From: DASRDR01 sp963812945 [NCBI: uncultured Candidatus Rokubacteria bacterium]
GTDB taxonomy: Bacteria > Methylomirabilota > Methylomirabilia > Rokubacteriales
Length of the DNA stretch: 64,000 nucleotides
Assembly: GCA_963812945.1 (NCBI GenBank)
Contig: CAWEXD010000008.1
Location: forward strand, 2,542,001 to 2,606,000
Reading direction: 5' to 3'
In this document: one piece after another, positions 43,841-52,957 of the stretch
Position numbering within the stretch: the stretch's first letter is position 1
Layout: every line of letters begins with the position of its first letter
The notes under the pieces: generated by a model
Seen by the model: only the letters and a program-made list of their open reading frames with translations
Databases searched by the model: none
What the model was told of the DNA's origin: nothing
Translations under genes and position numbers: made by a program

Positions 43841-44803
43841 GTGCAATCGGGATCGCCGGCCAAGAGCGGGGCGCCTGCCCTGCCCCGCGACGCGCGCCCG
43901 GGCGTCCGCCGGCGCGGGCCCCTGGGCGCCCGCGTGATCGGCGTCGTCGACCGGCACCTGCACATCATCTTTCCCCTGCCCGCGCTGTGCCTGGTCGTCG
44001 GGCTCATGGTCTATCCCCTCGTCTACACCCTCCTCCTCAGCACGCGGAACTACGACCTCGGCCTCCGGAGCTATCGCTTCATCGGATTGACCCACTACCT
44101 GGCGACGCTCACGAACGAGCGGTTCTGGGACGCCTTCGGACGCACCTTCTACTTCACGGCGCTGTCGGTGACCGGGTCGATCGTGCTGGGGATGGTCATG
44201 GCCCTGATCCTGAACCGTGACTTCCGGGGGGCCCGGTGGGCGCGCACGGCGTTTCTCCTGCCCATGGTGGCGACGCCCGTGGCCACCTCGCTGGTGTGGA
44301 TGATGATGTTCAATCCCACGCTCGGCGTGCTGAACTACCTCCTCCAGCTCGTCGGTCTGCCCCCGAGTCTCTGGGTGGCCGACCCGCGCCTCGCGATCCC
44401 CAGCATCGTGCTGGTCGACGTCTGGCACTTCGCGCCCTTCGCGATGCTGATCCTGCTCGCCGGCCTCCGGTCGCTCCCGCCCGAGCCGTTCGAGTCGGCC
44501 ATGATCGACGGGGCCTCGCGCTGGCAGATCTTCTGGCGCATCACCGTGCCGCTGCTCCGGCCGGTCCTGGTGGTCGTGCTCATGTTCCGGACCATCGACG
44601 CGCTCAAGGTCTTCGACCTCATCTGGGTGATCACCGCGGGCGGGCCGGGGTTCGGCTCGGAGACGCTCTACGTCTACGCCTACAACCAGGCCTTCAAGTA
44701 CCTGGACATCGGGTACGGCTCCGCGGTCATCGTGGTCTTCACCCTGATCGTCGCCGGCGCCAGCGTCGTGTGGATCCGGGCGCGCGAGCGCGCGTGGGCC
44801 TGA
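43841..44803 (+). CDS. ABC transporter permease (sugar, MalF/UgpA type)
   Basis: The 320-residue permease has six segments after an Arg/Pro-rich cytoplasmic start. The periplasmic and core motifs include VYPLVYTLLLSTRNYDL, TFYFTALSVTGSIVLGMVMA, PMVATPVATSLVWMMMFNP and the EAA-type loop ESAMIDGASRWQIFWRITVP that docks an ATPase. The start is GTG 43841. The upstream binding protein ends 83 bp before, the downstream permease starts 4 bp after. Confidence 0.92.
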   Translation: MQSGSPAKSGAPALPRDARPGVRRRGPLGARVIGVVDRHLHIIFPLPALCLVVGLMVYPLVYTLLLSTRNYDLGLRSYRFIGLTHYLATLTNERFWDAFGRTFYFTALSVTGSIVLGMVMALILNRDFRGARWARTAFLLPMVATPVATSLVWMMMFNPTLGVLNYLLQLVGLPPSLWVADPRLAIPSIVLVDVWHFAPFAMLILLAGLRSLPPEPFESAMIDGASRWQIFWRITVPLLRPVLVVVLMFRTIDALKVFDLIWVITAGGPGFGSETLYVYAYNQAFKYLDIGYGSAVIVVFTLIVAGASVVWIRARERAWA

Positions 44804-44807
44804 CGCC

Positions 44808-45668
44808 ATGACCCGTCCCGACAGGCCCTCACGGCGGCGGCCCGGGCAGCGGAGGGTCGCGCGCGCCGCCGAGGCCGTGCTCTTCTACGGCACGCTCGCC
44901 GGGCTCCTGGCCTTCTTCCTCTTCACGCTGGTCTGGATGATCCTGTCGTCCCTCAAGACCAACGTGCAGGCCACGGCCTATCCGCCCCTCTGGCTCTTCC
45001 GGCCGACCCTCCAGAACTACGTCGACGTCTTCACCAAGAACCCGTTCTTCTCCTACATGGTGAACAGCACGATCATCGCCGCCGCGGCCGTCGGCATCGG
45101 GCTCGTCTGCGGGCTGCCGGCCGCGTACAGCATGGCCCGCCACCGCCAGGCGGCACTGGGGTTCCTCGTGCTCATGGTCCGGATCCTGCCCGGGATCGCG
45201 TTCCTGGTGCCGCTGTTCGTGATCTACCGCCGGCTCGGGCTGATCAACACGCTCGGCGGCATCGTGCTCACCCACGTCATCGTCGTCCTGCCGCTGGTCA
45301 TCTGGATCATGGCCGGGTTCTTCGAGGACATCCCGCGCGAGCTCGAGGAGGCGGCCCTGATCGACGGGTGCTCGCGTGTCGGCACCTTCGTGCGGATCGT
45401 CCTGCCGCTCAGCAAGCCCGGGATCGTGGCGGCGACCATCCTCAGCTTCATCGCGTCGTGGAACAACTTCATCTTCGTGCTGATCCTCGGCGGCAAGGAC
45501 ACGATCACCTTGCCCATGGCGGTGTACAGCTTCGTTTCCTTCGAGGACGTGAACTGGGGCGGCCTGACCGCGGCCGCGACCATCATCACCGTCCCGATCC
45601 TGGTGCTCTCGCTGATCGTCCAGCGCTATCTGGCGGGAGGCCTGACGATGGGCGCGGTCAAGGGCTAG
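44808..45668 (+). CDS. ABC transporter permease (sugar, MalG/UgpE type)
   Basis: The 286-residue protein is the second permease of the sugar-type importer, with six segments, SYMVNSTIIAAAAVGIGLV, GLPAAYSMARHR and the EAA loop EEAALIDGCSRVGTFVRIVLP. It partners with the preceding MalF-like subunit. No MalK-type ATPase is in the cluster, so a shared one must energise it. The next gene starts 26 bp later, after GAGGAGG. Confidence 0.92.
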   Translation: MTRPDRPSRRRPGQRRVARAAEAVLFYGTLAGLLAFFLFTLVWMILSSLKTNVQATAYPPLWLFRPTLQNYVDVFTKNPFFSYMVNSTIIAAAAVGIGLVCGLPAAYSMARHRQAALGFLVLMVRILPGIAFLVPLFVIYRRLGLINTLGGIVLTHVIVVLPLVIWIMAGFFEDIPRELEEAALIDGCSRVGTFVRIVLPLSKPGIVAATILSFIASWNNFIFVLILGGKDTITLPMAVYSFVSFEDVNWGGLTAAATIITVPILVLSLIVQRYLAGGLTMGAVKG

Positions 45669-45694
45669 CGCCCGGAGCGGGAGGAGGCACGCGA

Positions 45695-46834
45695 GTGGCC
45701 GGCAACCTTCGGGTCGGCATCATCGGCTGCGGGAACATGGCCCGGCACCACGTCGACGGGTACCTCACCAGCAAGCGCTACGACGTCGCGGCCTTCGCCG
45801 ACCTCGACGAGGGCGCGATGCGCGACATGGACGCCCGCTTCGGGATCCAGACCGCGCACCACCGGGACGCGCGGGCCATGCTGGACGGCGAGCGCCTGGA
45901 CGTGGTGTCGATCTGCACGTGGCACACGGGGCATGCGCCCTGGACGGTGACCGCCGCCGCCCGGCGTCCGAAGGCCATCCTATGCGAGAAGCCCATGGCC
46001 GAGACGCTCGGCCGCGCCGACGAGATGCTGATCGCCTGCCACCGGAACGGCGTGAAGCTGGTCATCGGGCACCAGCGGCGCTTTCTCCCCGCCTACACGC
46101 TGGCCCGCGACCTCATCGCGCGGGGAGCGATCGGCCAGGTGTCGCTCATGGTGAGCTTCGGCGGCCAGGGCCTGCCCAACTACTCCAGCCACCAGGCGGA
46201 CATGTTCCGCTACCTGCTCGGCGACGAGGAGTGCCGGTGGGTCATGGGCAACGTCGAGCGGAAGACGGACCGGTTCGAACGGACGACCCGGATCGAGGAC
46301 AGCGCGGTGGCGGTGTTCGAGTTCGAGCGCGGCGCGCGGGCGCTCATCCTGGCCGACGTCGCCCCGACGTTCTTCCAGGGCGCCCACATCTACGGCACGG
46401 ACGGTCTGATCAACCTCACCACGGAGGAGCTCCAGATCCTGAACGCCGAGACGGGCGGGGTGTGGCGATCGCATCGGCCCGACGGGCAATTCTTCACGCT
46501 GGCCGCCGAAGGCCCCAATTTCGAGTGGCGGGAAGGCGCGGCGGGACAGGCTGCCGAGCTGGCCGACTGGGTCACGGGCGCGGCGGACACGCACCGCGGG
46601 CGCGCCGAGAACGGCTACAAGGCGCTGGAGATGATCCACGCCGTCTACGAGTCGGCCCGCTGCCACGAGCGCGTGATGCTGCCGCTCCAGACCCGGGTGA
46701 ATCCGCTGGACCTGATGGTGGAATCGGGCCACCTGGCGCCCCAGCGCCCGGGCCCCTACGACATCCGCGCGTTCCTCCTCCGCGGCGAGCGCCTGTGGGG
46801 AGACGATCCGGAGCGTGGGCGGCCGTCCGAGTGA
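45695..46834 (+). CDS. Gfo/Idh/MocA family oxidoreductase
   Basis: The 379-residue dehydrogenase starts GTG 45695 with GAGGAGG upstream. VGIIGCGNMARHH binds NAD(P), ILCEKPMAETL carries the EKP motif, and a catalytic His-Asp lies near SHQADMFRYLLG. It would oxidise the imported sugar or inositol. It lies between the ABC permease and a second, distinct Gfo/Idh/MocA gene, which suggests consecutive oxidation and epimerisation of one substrate. Confidence 0.9.
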   Translation: MAGNLRVGIIGCGNMARHHVDGYLTSKRYDVAAFADLDEGAMRDMDARFGIQTAHHRDARAMLDGERLDVVSICTWHTGHAPWTVTAAARRPKAILCEKPMAETLGRADEMLIACHRNGVKLVIGHQRRFLPAYTLARDLIARGAIGQVSLMVSFGGQGLPNYSSHQADMFRYLLGDEECRWVMGNVERKTDRFERTTRIEDSAVAVFEFERGARALILADVAPTFFQGAHIYGTDGLINLTTEELQILNAETGGVWRSHRPDGQFFTLAAEGPNFEWREGAAGQAAELADWVTGAADTHRGRAENGYKALEMIHAVYESARCHERVMLPLQTRVNPLDLMVESGHLAPQRPGPYDIRAFLLRGERLWGDDPERGRPSE

Positions 46835-46847
46835 GCCGGGCAATCCG

Positions 46848-47846
46848 GTGACGCCGGTCCGGATGGCGCAGTACGGCACGCGGCACGGCCACGCCGACGG
46901 GAAGGTGGCAGCACTCCGAGCCTCGGCCGACGTCGATCTCGCGGGGGTGCTCGAGCCGGACCCGGCGCGCCGGGCGGCGCTCGACCGCGCCGGCAGCGCC
47001 TACCACGGCGTGCGATGGCTCGCCCACCCGGCGGAGATCCTCGACGACCCGACGATCGTCGCGGTCGCCTCGGAGGGCCGAAACGACGAGAGCCTCGAGC
47101 AGACGGCCGCGCTCGTCCGGGCAGGCAAGCACGTCTGGTACGACAAGCCCGCGGGCGACGACTGGACCGGGTGGCAAGAGGTCGTGGCCGAGGCGCACGC
47201 GCGAGGCGTACGGATCCAGGTCGGGTACATGTTCCGCTACCACGAGGGCTTCCGGCAGATCACCGAGTGGGTGCGCTCCGGTGGCCTGGGCGACGTCTTC
47301 GCCATCCGCACGCACATGTCGACGTCGATCCCGCTGGCCGCCCGGCGGGTCATCGCCCGGCATCCCGGGGGCATCTTCTACGACCTGGCCGGCCACATGC
47401 TCGACCAGATCGTGTGGGTGCTCGGCCGCCCCACGGAGGTGACGGCCTTCCTCCGGCGGGACGGGGCGGACGTCCCCGGCTTCGACGACAACACGCTCGG
47501 CGTCCTCGCCTATCCGCGCGCGCTCGGGCTCGTCGACATCGCGGCGATGGAGCCGCCGCCCATGGCGCGCCGGTTCGAGGTGTACGGGAGCCGGGGCAGC
47601 GCCATCATGGAGCCGTTCGAGCCGGCCGGCCCGATCCGGCTCTGCCTGGCCGAGGCCGCCGCCGAGCGCCCGGCCGGCGAGCAGTGGGTCCCGGTGCGGC
47701 CGCAGACCCGCCAGGAGCTCTACGCGCTCGAGCTCGAAGCCTTCGTGGCCGTGCTCAGAGGCCTGAGATCCCCCGACCGGCCGCTGGACCACGAGCTCCT
47801 GGTCCAGGAAACGCTCTTGCGGGCCACCGGTCGGATTCCCGCGTGA
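46848..47846 (+). CDS. Gfo/Idh/MocA family oxidoreductase (divergent)
   Basis: The 332-residue protein belongs to the same superfamily but is divergent. The N-terminal Rossmann loop is MAQYGTRHGHADGKVAAL rather than GxGxxA, so NAD(P) binding may be altered. HVWYDKPAGDDW replaces the normal EKP with DKP, and AGHMLDQIVWVLGRPTEV is typical of the C-terminal domain. The GTG at 46848 is 13 bp after the previous stop; an ATG at 46863 is an alternative. It closes the five-gene operon. Confidence 0.82.
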   Translation: MTPVRMAQYGTRHGHADGKVAALRASADVDLAGVLEPDPARRAALDRAGSAYHGVRWLAHPAEILDDPTIVAVASEGRNDESLEQTAALVRAGKHVWYDKPAGDDWTGWQEVVAEAHARGVRIQVGYMFRYHEGFRQITEWVRSGGLGDVFAIRTHMSTSIPLAARRVIARHPGGIFYDLAGHMLDQIVWVLGRPTEVTAFLRRDGADVPGFDDNTLGVLAYPRALGLVDIAAMEPPPMARRFEVYGSRGSAIMEPFEPAGPIRLCLAEAAAERPAGEQWVPVRPQTRQELYALELEAFVAVLRGLRSPDRPLDHELLVQETLLRATGRIPA

Positions 47847-47981
47847 TCGGGGCTCGGTTGGCTCGGCTCATGAACGGGTCGACGGCCTTGACGGCGGCTA
47901 CGTCGCGGACGTATGATCCGCCGAATCGATCGAGGCTGTCGGGGCGGTCGACGCCGGTCATCGAACCACCAGGGGGCTCGC

Positions 47982-48581
47982 GTGGAACGTAAGACCGCGG
48001 AGCCGTTGCCGATCAGAGCACCTCGCCGGCCTGGCCTTGCCTTCTGCTTCGCCGTCGCCGGGGTCCTCACCCTCCTCATCCCAGGGCTTGCTGGCGCCTG
48101 CACGGAGCCGGTCGAAATCCAGGACTGCATCCAGGGTGGGGGCCGCGTGGGGTACAGCGCGGCCGTACGGGGCCCCGCCTGCCAGGGAGGGACCGCCGAC
48201 GCCTGCCCGGTGAGGATGGGGCCCGGTGGACCGGCCCCGGCTGGCGGGTCGAGCGGGGGATCGACCAGTAGCCCGTTCGGGATCCCTCCGACCACTCGCG
48301 ACGCCCGGCCGAGCGGCGCGCCGAGCGGCTACGACAGCCTCGAGCCCTGGCTCAAGCGCGGCGATGCCGCGGCGCCGGCGCCGGCCACCGAGTCCACCGG
48401 CGGGTCGGGCGCCGAGCCGCTCGGAACCCCGCCCACCACCAAGGACGCGCGGCCAAAAGGCGCGCCCACCGGCTACGAGGACGCGGAGCCCTGGGTCAAG
48501 GGCAAGGGCGAGGCCGCGACGCCGCCGCCGGCCAGCGGGGCCGGTGCCGATCCGCCGTCCGGAGAAGCAAAGAAGCCATGA
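47982..48581 (+). CDS. Exported protein with tandem PPTT-DARP repeats
   Basis: This 199-residue protein is not recognised. It starts GTG 47982 with AGGGGG upstream and has a signal-like region (PGLAFCFAVAGVLTLLIPGLAGA) then a Cys-rich piece. The C-terminal half holds two copies of about 30 residues with the shared pattern PPTT-(K/R)DARP-x-GAP-x-GY and EPW-(V/L)-K, embedded in Pro/Ala/Gly-rich spacers. This could be a surface-anchored or wall-interacting tail. Four cysteines near the start of the mature part may form disulfides. Confidence 0.65.
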   Translation: MERKTAEPLPIRAPRRPGLAFCFAVAGVLTLLIPGLAGACTEPVEIQDCIQGGGRVGYSAAVRGPACQGGTADACPVRMGPGGPAPAGGSSGGSTSSPFGIPPTTRDARPSGAPSGYDSLEPWLKRGDAAAPAPATESTGGSGAEPLGTPPTTKDARPKGAPTGYEDAEPWVKGKGEAATPPPASGAGADPPSGEAKKP

Positions 48582-48803
48582 CGCTCGGGCCTCTGTCGGG
48601 GTGGCGCGCATCGCCGTCGACGGGGGGGCCCGCGCGAGATCTCTAGGCATCGCGGACCGGCCGCAGCCCAGGCGAGTCGTCCCGAACGGCTCGCTCAGGC
48701 TCTACGCAGAGGCCGAGCCGAGATCGAGCAGCGCGTCCGAGATGCCCCGGCGACGCCGCGGGAGCCGACCGCCACCGCCTCGACCCTTCATGGAGGAGGT
48801 GCC

Positions 48804-49400
48804 ATGGAAGCCAGCACACGCCGCCGGAGCGCCGCTGTTTCCATCGCTGTCGGTCCGAATGCACGGTGGATCGCCGTGGGGATGCTCGTGACGAGCGTCC
48901 TCGTGGCGGGAGACGGGATCGGCCGCTGGTCGGAGGTCCACGCGTCCCACAACACGTGCCAGCTCCTCAACCAGTTCGGTGGCGAGGCGTCGGTGGAAGC
49001 GCGGGCGAAGGCAACCCTCGACAGCCGACTGCCTCAGACCTACTCGGGCAAGGTGACGGTGGGCAAGGTGCCGATCACGAACGACCCGATCAGGGTCGAC
49101 GTCGATGCCACGATCAAGAAGCCCGCGAAGAACATCAATATCACCTGCGCGTCGTCCAGCTTCTCGTCCAAGGTCGACATCCGGGCCAGGGTGTCCGGCC
49201 AGGCCGGCAGTAGCACTCACGACGGGGATGGGAGGATCACGGGCCACTACGTCGTGTACCTGGCCACCCCGCCCAGGCTGTGCGTGAAGAACCTCAAGAT
49301 GGCCAGCCTCAATCTTCAGGGCGTGCAGAACGACGTCGACAACTGGATTCGCAAGAAGATCAACGACAGCCTGATCGTGCACGATATCTGCTCGTCGTAG
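48804..49400 (+). CDS. Exported protein of unknown function
   Basis: The 198-residue protein has an N-terminal hydrophobic segment (WIAVGMLVTSVLVAGDGIG) and a beta-rich mature part with four cysteines. The pattern of amphipathic strands (VDVDATIKK, SKVDIRARVSG, GHYVVYLATPP) followed by LNLQGVQNDVDNWIRKKIND is reminiscent of lipid-binding tubular folds, but this is only an impression. GGAGGAGG precedes the ATG. It lies 19 bp before another small exported protein, and both probably form one operon. Confidence 0.65.
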   Translation: MEASTRRRSAAVSIAVGPNARWIAVGMLVTSVLVAGDGIGRWSEVHASHNTCQLLNQFGGEASVEARAKATLDSRLPQTYSGKVTVGKVPITNDPIRVDVDATIKKPAKNINITCASSSFSSKVDIRARVSGQAGSSTHDGDGRITGHYVVYLATPPRLCVKNLKMASLNLQGVQNDVDNWIRKKINDSLIVHDICSS

Positions 49401-49419
49401 CGAAGAGAGGAGAACGGCC

Positions 49420-49929
49420 ATGCCCACTTTCGGGACGCTCACCCTCGGACTGGCCTTGGGCGGTCTCTTGCTGGCGATTCCGCACCCGGGGTTCGCCGTC
49501 GATTTCTACGTGAACGCCTGCTGCCTCAAGACGACGCCGATCAGCGGCGGCGGGGAGATGAGGACCGTATCGTCGCATGTCGGCTCCAGCGGGCCCCACA
49601 CCGCCACCGTCCGCATGACGTTCAAGGTCACGCGCACCGACGGCCCGGGCTGCCAGCAAACGGTGACGAAGAACGATTCGTTCGTGAACGCGGTCACGAT
49701 GCCGGTTCACTTGCGGGTTACGTACCCGCCGGCGAGACCCAAGTCTCTCCAGAAGGACGTCTCGAGCGGGGCAGTCTACACGGTCCAGGCGGTCATCAAC
49801 GACATCACCCCTACGCCGGCGTCAGGCCCGCCGCCGGCCGACGTGACCGGCAACAACGCCATCACGACCAAATACACCCTTCCGAAGGGCGGCGTGGCGG
49901 AGTGCGTTCTCTCGCCCGGGCCAAACTGA
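49420..49929 (+). CDS. Small exported protein of unknown function
   Basis: The 169-residue product has a signal peptide (LTLGLALGGLLLAIPHPGFAVD) and a Thr/Val-rich beta protein beginning FYVNACCLKTTP. A late Cys (AECVLSP) may pair with one of the early ones. No family is recognised. GAGAGGAG lies before the ATG. Together with the two preceding genes it makes a run of three exported, unannotated proteins in the same orientation. Confidence 0.65.
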   Translation: MPTFGTLTLGLALGGLLLAIPHPGFAVDFYVNACCLKTTPISGGGEMRTVSSHVGSSGPHTATVRMTFKVTRTDGPGCQQTVTKNDSFVNAVTMPVHLRVTYPPARPKSLQKDVSSGAVYTVQAVINDITPTPASGPPPADVTGNNAITTKYTLPKGGVAECVLSPGPN

Positions 49930-49992
49930 GGACGCGCCTCACGAGACGGCTCGGCCTGGCCTCCGCGCGGAGACGCGCGCGCCGGCGTTGAC

Positions 49993-51204
49993 TCAGCGGA
50001 GCGCGAGCACGGCCAGGAGCCGGCGCCAGGCCTGGGCGCTCCCGATCAGGGCCCGGTAGGTGCGACGGCCGGCCACGACCTCGGTCAGCGCCTCCCCGGC
50101 GAGCTGACCGAGTCGCGGCACGAGGCGGCGCACGAGCCCCGGCCGGCGATAGAGCACCCACGCGAGGCCCCGGGCGATCCGGAGCTCTGCGAGGATGTCC
50201 CTTCGGAGCGCCGCGCGGTAGGCACGAGTCGCGGCCCGGGGGTCGAGCCGCCCGTCGAGCAACGACTCGGCCGCCAGGCGCCCGCTCCGGATCGCGAGAG
50301 AGATCCCCTCGCCCGTGAGGGGATCCGCGAGGCCGGCGGCGTCGCCGGTGAGGAGGACACGGCCGCGCGCGGCGTCCGGCCGCGGGCGCACGGGGATGGG
50401 CGCCCCGCGGACGCGCAGAACCCGGCCCTCCCGAAGGCCGACAGCGTCGATGTACCGCGCGAGCTCGTCACGGAGCCGCCGCCGCGCCCCGCCCCGCGTG
50501 AAGACGCCAACGCCCACCGAGAGATGGTCGGCCTTGGGGAAGACCCAGCCGTAGCCGCCCGCCGGGACGCCGAGGTCGAACCGGGCGCGGTCGGTGAGCG
50601 CGGCGAGGAGGCGGGGCCGGACGGCGATCTCGGCCTCCAGCGCGGGCACGGAGGCGAGCGGCTCGGTCCAGCCGGCCATCCGGGCGGTCGAACCCGTGGC
50701 GCCGTCGGCCGCGACCAGGAACCGGGCGCGCAGCGGACCGCGGCTCGTCTCGAGCTCCGCGTGATCCGGTGTGAGCCTCACGCGGTCCAGCGCGCACGGC
50801 GCCCGGAGGGTGGCGCCCGCGGCGCGGGCCGCCTCGGCGAGCGCAAGATCGAGGGGCGCGCGCCGCGTCATGTGGACGAGGGGCGTCTCTCGCTCGATGG
50901 TTACCGACACGCCCGCGTCCACGAAGCGGGACTCGACCCGACCGAGGCGCCGCTCGACGGGAAGCTCGACGCCGGGCGGGAGCGACTCGAGGGCGCGCGC
51001 GACCACTCCACCGCCGCACGTCTTGTCCCTCGGCAACGGCGCCCGGTCCAGGAGGGCGACGTCGAGCCCGGCGCGCGCGAGGACGAGCGCCGCCGTGGCG
51101 CCCGCCGGCCCCGCCCCCACGACCGCGACGTCGACGATCGCCCCGCCGCGAGCGGGCCGGTGGGCCGCAGGGGGCGGTGTGTCGGAGCTCAGCGGCCCTT
51201 CCAC
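49993..51204 (-). CDS. Geranylgeranyl reductase family flavoprotein
   Basis: The product of about 400 residues is an FAD-dependent reductase of the GGR/FixC type. It begins DVAVVGAGPAGATAALVLA, has DKTCGGGVVARA (the conserved CGGG of the family), a VAADGATGSTAR segment and the FAD-closing GDAAGLADPLTGEGISLAI. Family members reduce isoprenoid chains of archaeal-type lipids, chlorophyll or quinones; in bacteria many are uncharacterised. The start is uncertain: GTG 51204 overlaps the hydratase stop by about 16 bp. Confidence 0.85.
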   Translation of the reverse strand: MEGPLSSDTPPPAAHRPARGGAIVDVAVVGAGPAGATAALVLARAGLDVALLDRAPLPRDKTCGGGVVARALESLPPGVELPVERRLGRVESRFVDAGVSVTIERETPLVHMTRRAPLDLALAEAARAAGATLRAPCALDRVRLTPDHAELETSRGPLRARFLVAADGATGSTARMAGWTEPLASVPALEAEIAVRPRLLAALTDRARFDLGVPAGGYGWVFPKADHLSVGVGVFTRGGARRRLRDELARYIDAVGLREGRVLRVRGAPIPVRPRPDAARGRVLLTGDAAGLADPLTGEGISLAIRSGRLAAESLLDGRLDPRAATRAYRAALRRDILAELRIARGLAWVLYRRPGLVRRLVPRLGQLAGEALTEVVAGRRTYRALIGSAQAWRRLLAVLALR

Positions 51205-51995
51205 TCCGCGCGTCGTTTCTCGAGGAACGCCCGGACGCCTTCCTGGAAGTCCTCGCTCAGGTAGCAGGAGAGGAGGAGGTCCTCCGCGTCCTTCACGGTG
51301 AACGCCGCGAGGATGCGGCGCGTCGCCTCCTTCGCCGCCGCCAGCGTGAGGGGCGCGAACGTCGCCATCTGCGCCGCCAGCTCGCGCGCCCGGCGCTCGA
51401 GCGCGTCCGGCGGGTGCACCTCGTCCACGAGCCCGAGCGTCTTCGCCTCCGCCGCGTCGACGAGGCGGGCCGTCAGCATGAGCTCCCGCGCCCGGATGGG
51501 GCCCACGGTGGCGGCGAGGAGGGTCACGCTCGCCGGCGCCGGGCAGTTCCCGAGCGTTCGCGCAACGGGGGCGCCGAAGCGCGCGTGGGTCGCCGCGAGC
51601 CGAAGGTCGCACGCGAGGGACATGAAGAGACCCCCGCCCACCGCGTCGCCCTGGACCATCGCGATCGTGGGCTTCGTCATCGCGTGGATCCGCCGGAGGA
51701 CGCGACCGATGCGCGCCTCGTAGGCGAGAGCGTGCTCCTTCGTCTTGAACTCGAGAAACTGGCGGATGTCCGTGCCGCTGACGAAGGCCTTGTCCCCTGC
51801 CCCGCGGAGCACCACCGCCCGCACGTCCGCGTCGGCGTCGAGCCGCTCCATGTGGTCGTGGAGCGCCTCGTACATCTCGAACGTCATCGAATTCCGCGCC
51901 TCGGGCCGGTTGATCGTGAGGACCGCGACGCGGCCTTCGCGCTCCAGCAGGAGCTCGTTCGTCACGCCGCCAAGGCTACTGCTGCTCGTGGTCAT
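51189..51995 (-). CDS. Enoyl-CoA hydratase/isomerase family protein
   Basis: The 268-residue crotonase-fold protein has the oxyanion-hole motifs GAGDKAFVSGTDIRQF and AMVQGDAVGGGLFMSLACDLRLA. The catalytic Glu pair of true hydratases is not obvious, since the second is replaced in a GNCPAPASVTL context. It could be a hydratase, an isomerase or another crotonase. ATG 51995 is taken; a GTG at 51965 (VTNELLLERE) is an alternative. It overlaps the GGR-family gene, so both are probably in one unit. Confidence 0.87.
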   Translation of the reverse strand: MTTSSSSLGGVTNELLLEREGRVAVLTINRPEARNSMTFEMYEALHDHMERLDADADVRAVVLRGAGDKAFVSGTDIRQFLEFKTKEHALAYEARIGRVLRRIHAMTKPTIAMVQGDAVGGGLFMSLACDLRLAATHARFGAPVARTLGNCPAPASVTLLAATVGPIRARELMLTARLVDAAEAKTLGLVDEVHPPDALERRARELAAQMATFAPLTLAAAKEATRRILAAFTVKDAEDLLLSCYLSEDFQEGVRAFLEKRRAEWKGR

Positions 51996-52087
51996 CCTGC
52001 GCGCGTCCCTCTCTCCTGCCGCTCTCCGGCCCGCCCTCGGACAAGCCGGGCGGCGATCCCGACCGGCGCTGCTGGCGCGAGGCGCGG

Positions 52088-52840
52088 CTACGGCCTGGCG
52101 ATCTCCCCCGGCCCGCGCGCGCGCGGGCGATGCGCCTCCGGGATGCTCTCCGGCCGGTTCGTCCACGAGATCGTGCCCTCGTCATCGGTCCACCGATAGA
52201 TCTGGCTTCGGTTCGCCGTGGCCGATCCGGCCGGGGGCTCTCCGGAGGTCGGGGTCGGCGCGACGGGAGGGCCAGGAGGTGGGTTGGGAATCCATACCCA
52301 CACGTAGGGTGTCGTCACCCCGTCCCCGCGAAGCTCGTAGCGGCCCGTCGGGTACTCGACGACAGCCGGCAGTGGCGGCAGCGGCTCGGCGGCAGGCGCC
52401 GCGGCGCTGGGAGTCGGCGTCGCAACGACGACGGTCGGAGAGACGTAGACGATCGGCGACGCGTGGACGACCGTAGAGACGTCGACGACCGGAGCTGGCG
52501 GGTCAGCCGGAAGCCCGTACAGGGCGGCGGGTGTGTACAGGAAGACCGTGTGAGGGAACCGTCCCGCGTGCGCGTGGCGTCGCGCGTGGTGACCGGACGG
52601 CACCACGTCGGTCCGGCGAGGGTAATGTTCCCGATCCCTGAAAGGGAACCCCCCAGGCGAGCCGAACGCGCTCTTCGGCCGGACGTCCGGAGCCGCCCTG
52701 GCGCCGCCGGGGACGGCCCGGGCCGCGTGAGCGCCGAATCCGCGGCGGGGCGGGAAGCGGCCTCCGGCCGCCGCGGGCCCCGCCAGCATGGGAGCGACAA
52801 GGGTCGCGCACACCGCGAGGGCGACTACCCGTCTCCGCAT
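52088..52840 (-). CDS. Exported Pro-rich protein with DUF4124-like tail
   Basis: The 250-residue protein has a signal peptide (VVALAVCATLVAPMLAGPAAA) and a Pro/Ala/Val-rich body with no clear fold. The C-terminus, IYRWTDDEGTISWTNRPESIP, matches the short DUF4124 pattern (Y-x-W-D-x-x-G-x-x-x-(F/W)-T/S-(D/N)), often found on periplasmic proteins. Function unknown. GAGGTGA lies before the ATG. It is transcribed away from the thermonuclease at 52958 in the same direction. Confidence 0.7.
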   Translation of the reverse strand: MRRRVVALAVCATLVAPMLAGPAAAGGRFPPRRGFGAHAARAVPGGARAAPDVRPKSAFGSPGGFPFRDREHYPRRTDVVPSGHHARRHAHAGRFPHTVFLYTPAALYGLPADPPAPVVDVSTVVHASPIVYVSPTVVVATPTPSAAAPAAEPLPPLPAVVEYPTGRYELRGDGVTTPYVWVWIPNPPPGPPVAPTPTSGEPPAGSATANRSQIYRWTDDEGTISWTNRPESIPEAHRPRARGPGEIARP

Positions 52841-52957
52841 CCGTCGTTCACCTCTACGACACGCAGTCTACCCGCCACGGGGTACGACTGAACAGACGGC
52901 ACGGTCGCGTCATCCATTCTCCGGCCCCGGGCCCGCGATGGGGCCACGGGGTGCTCC

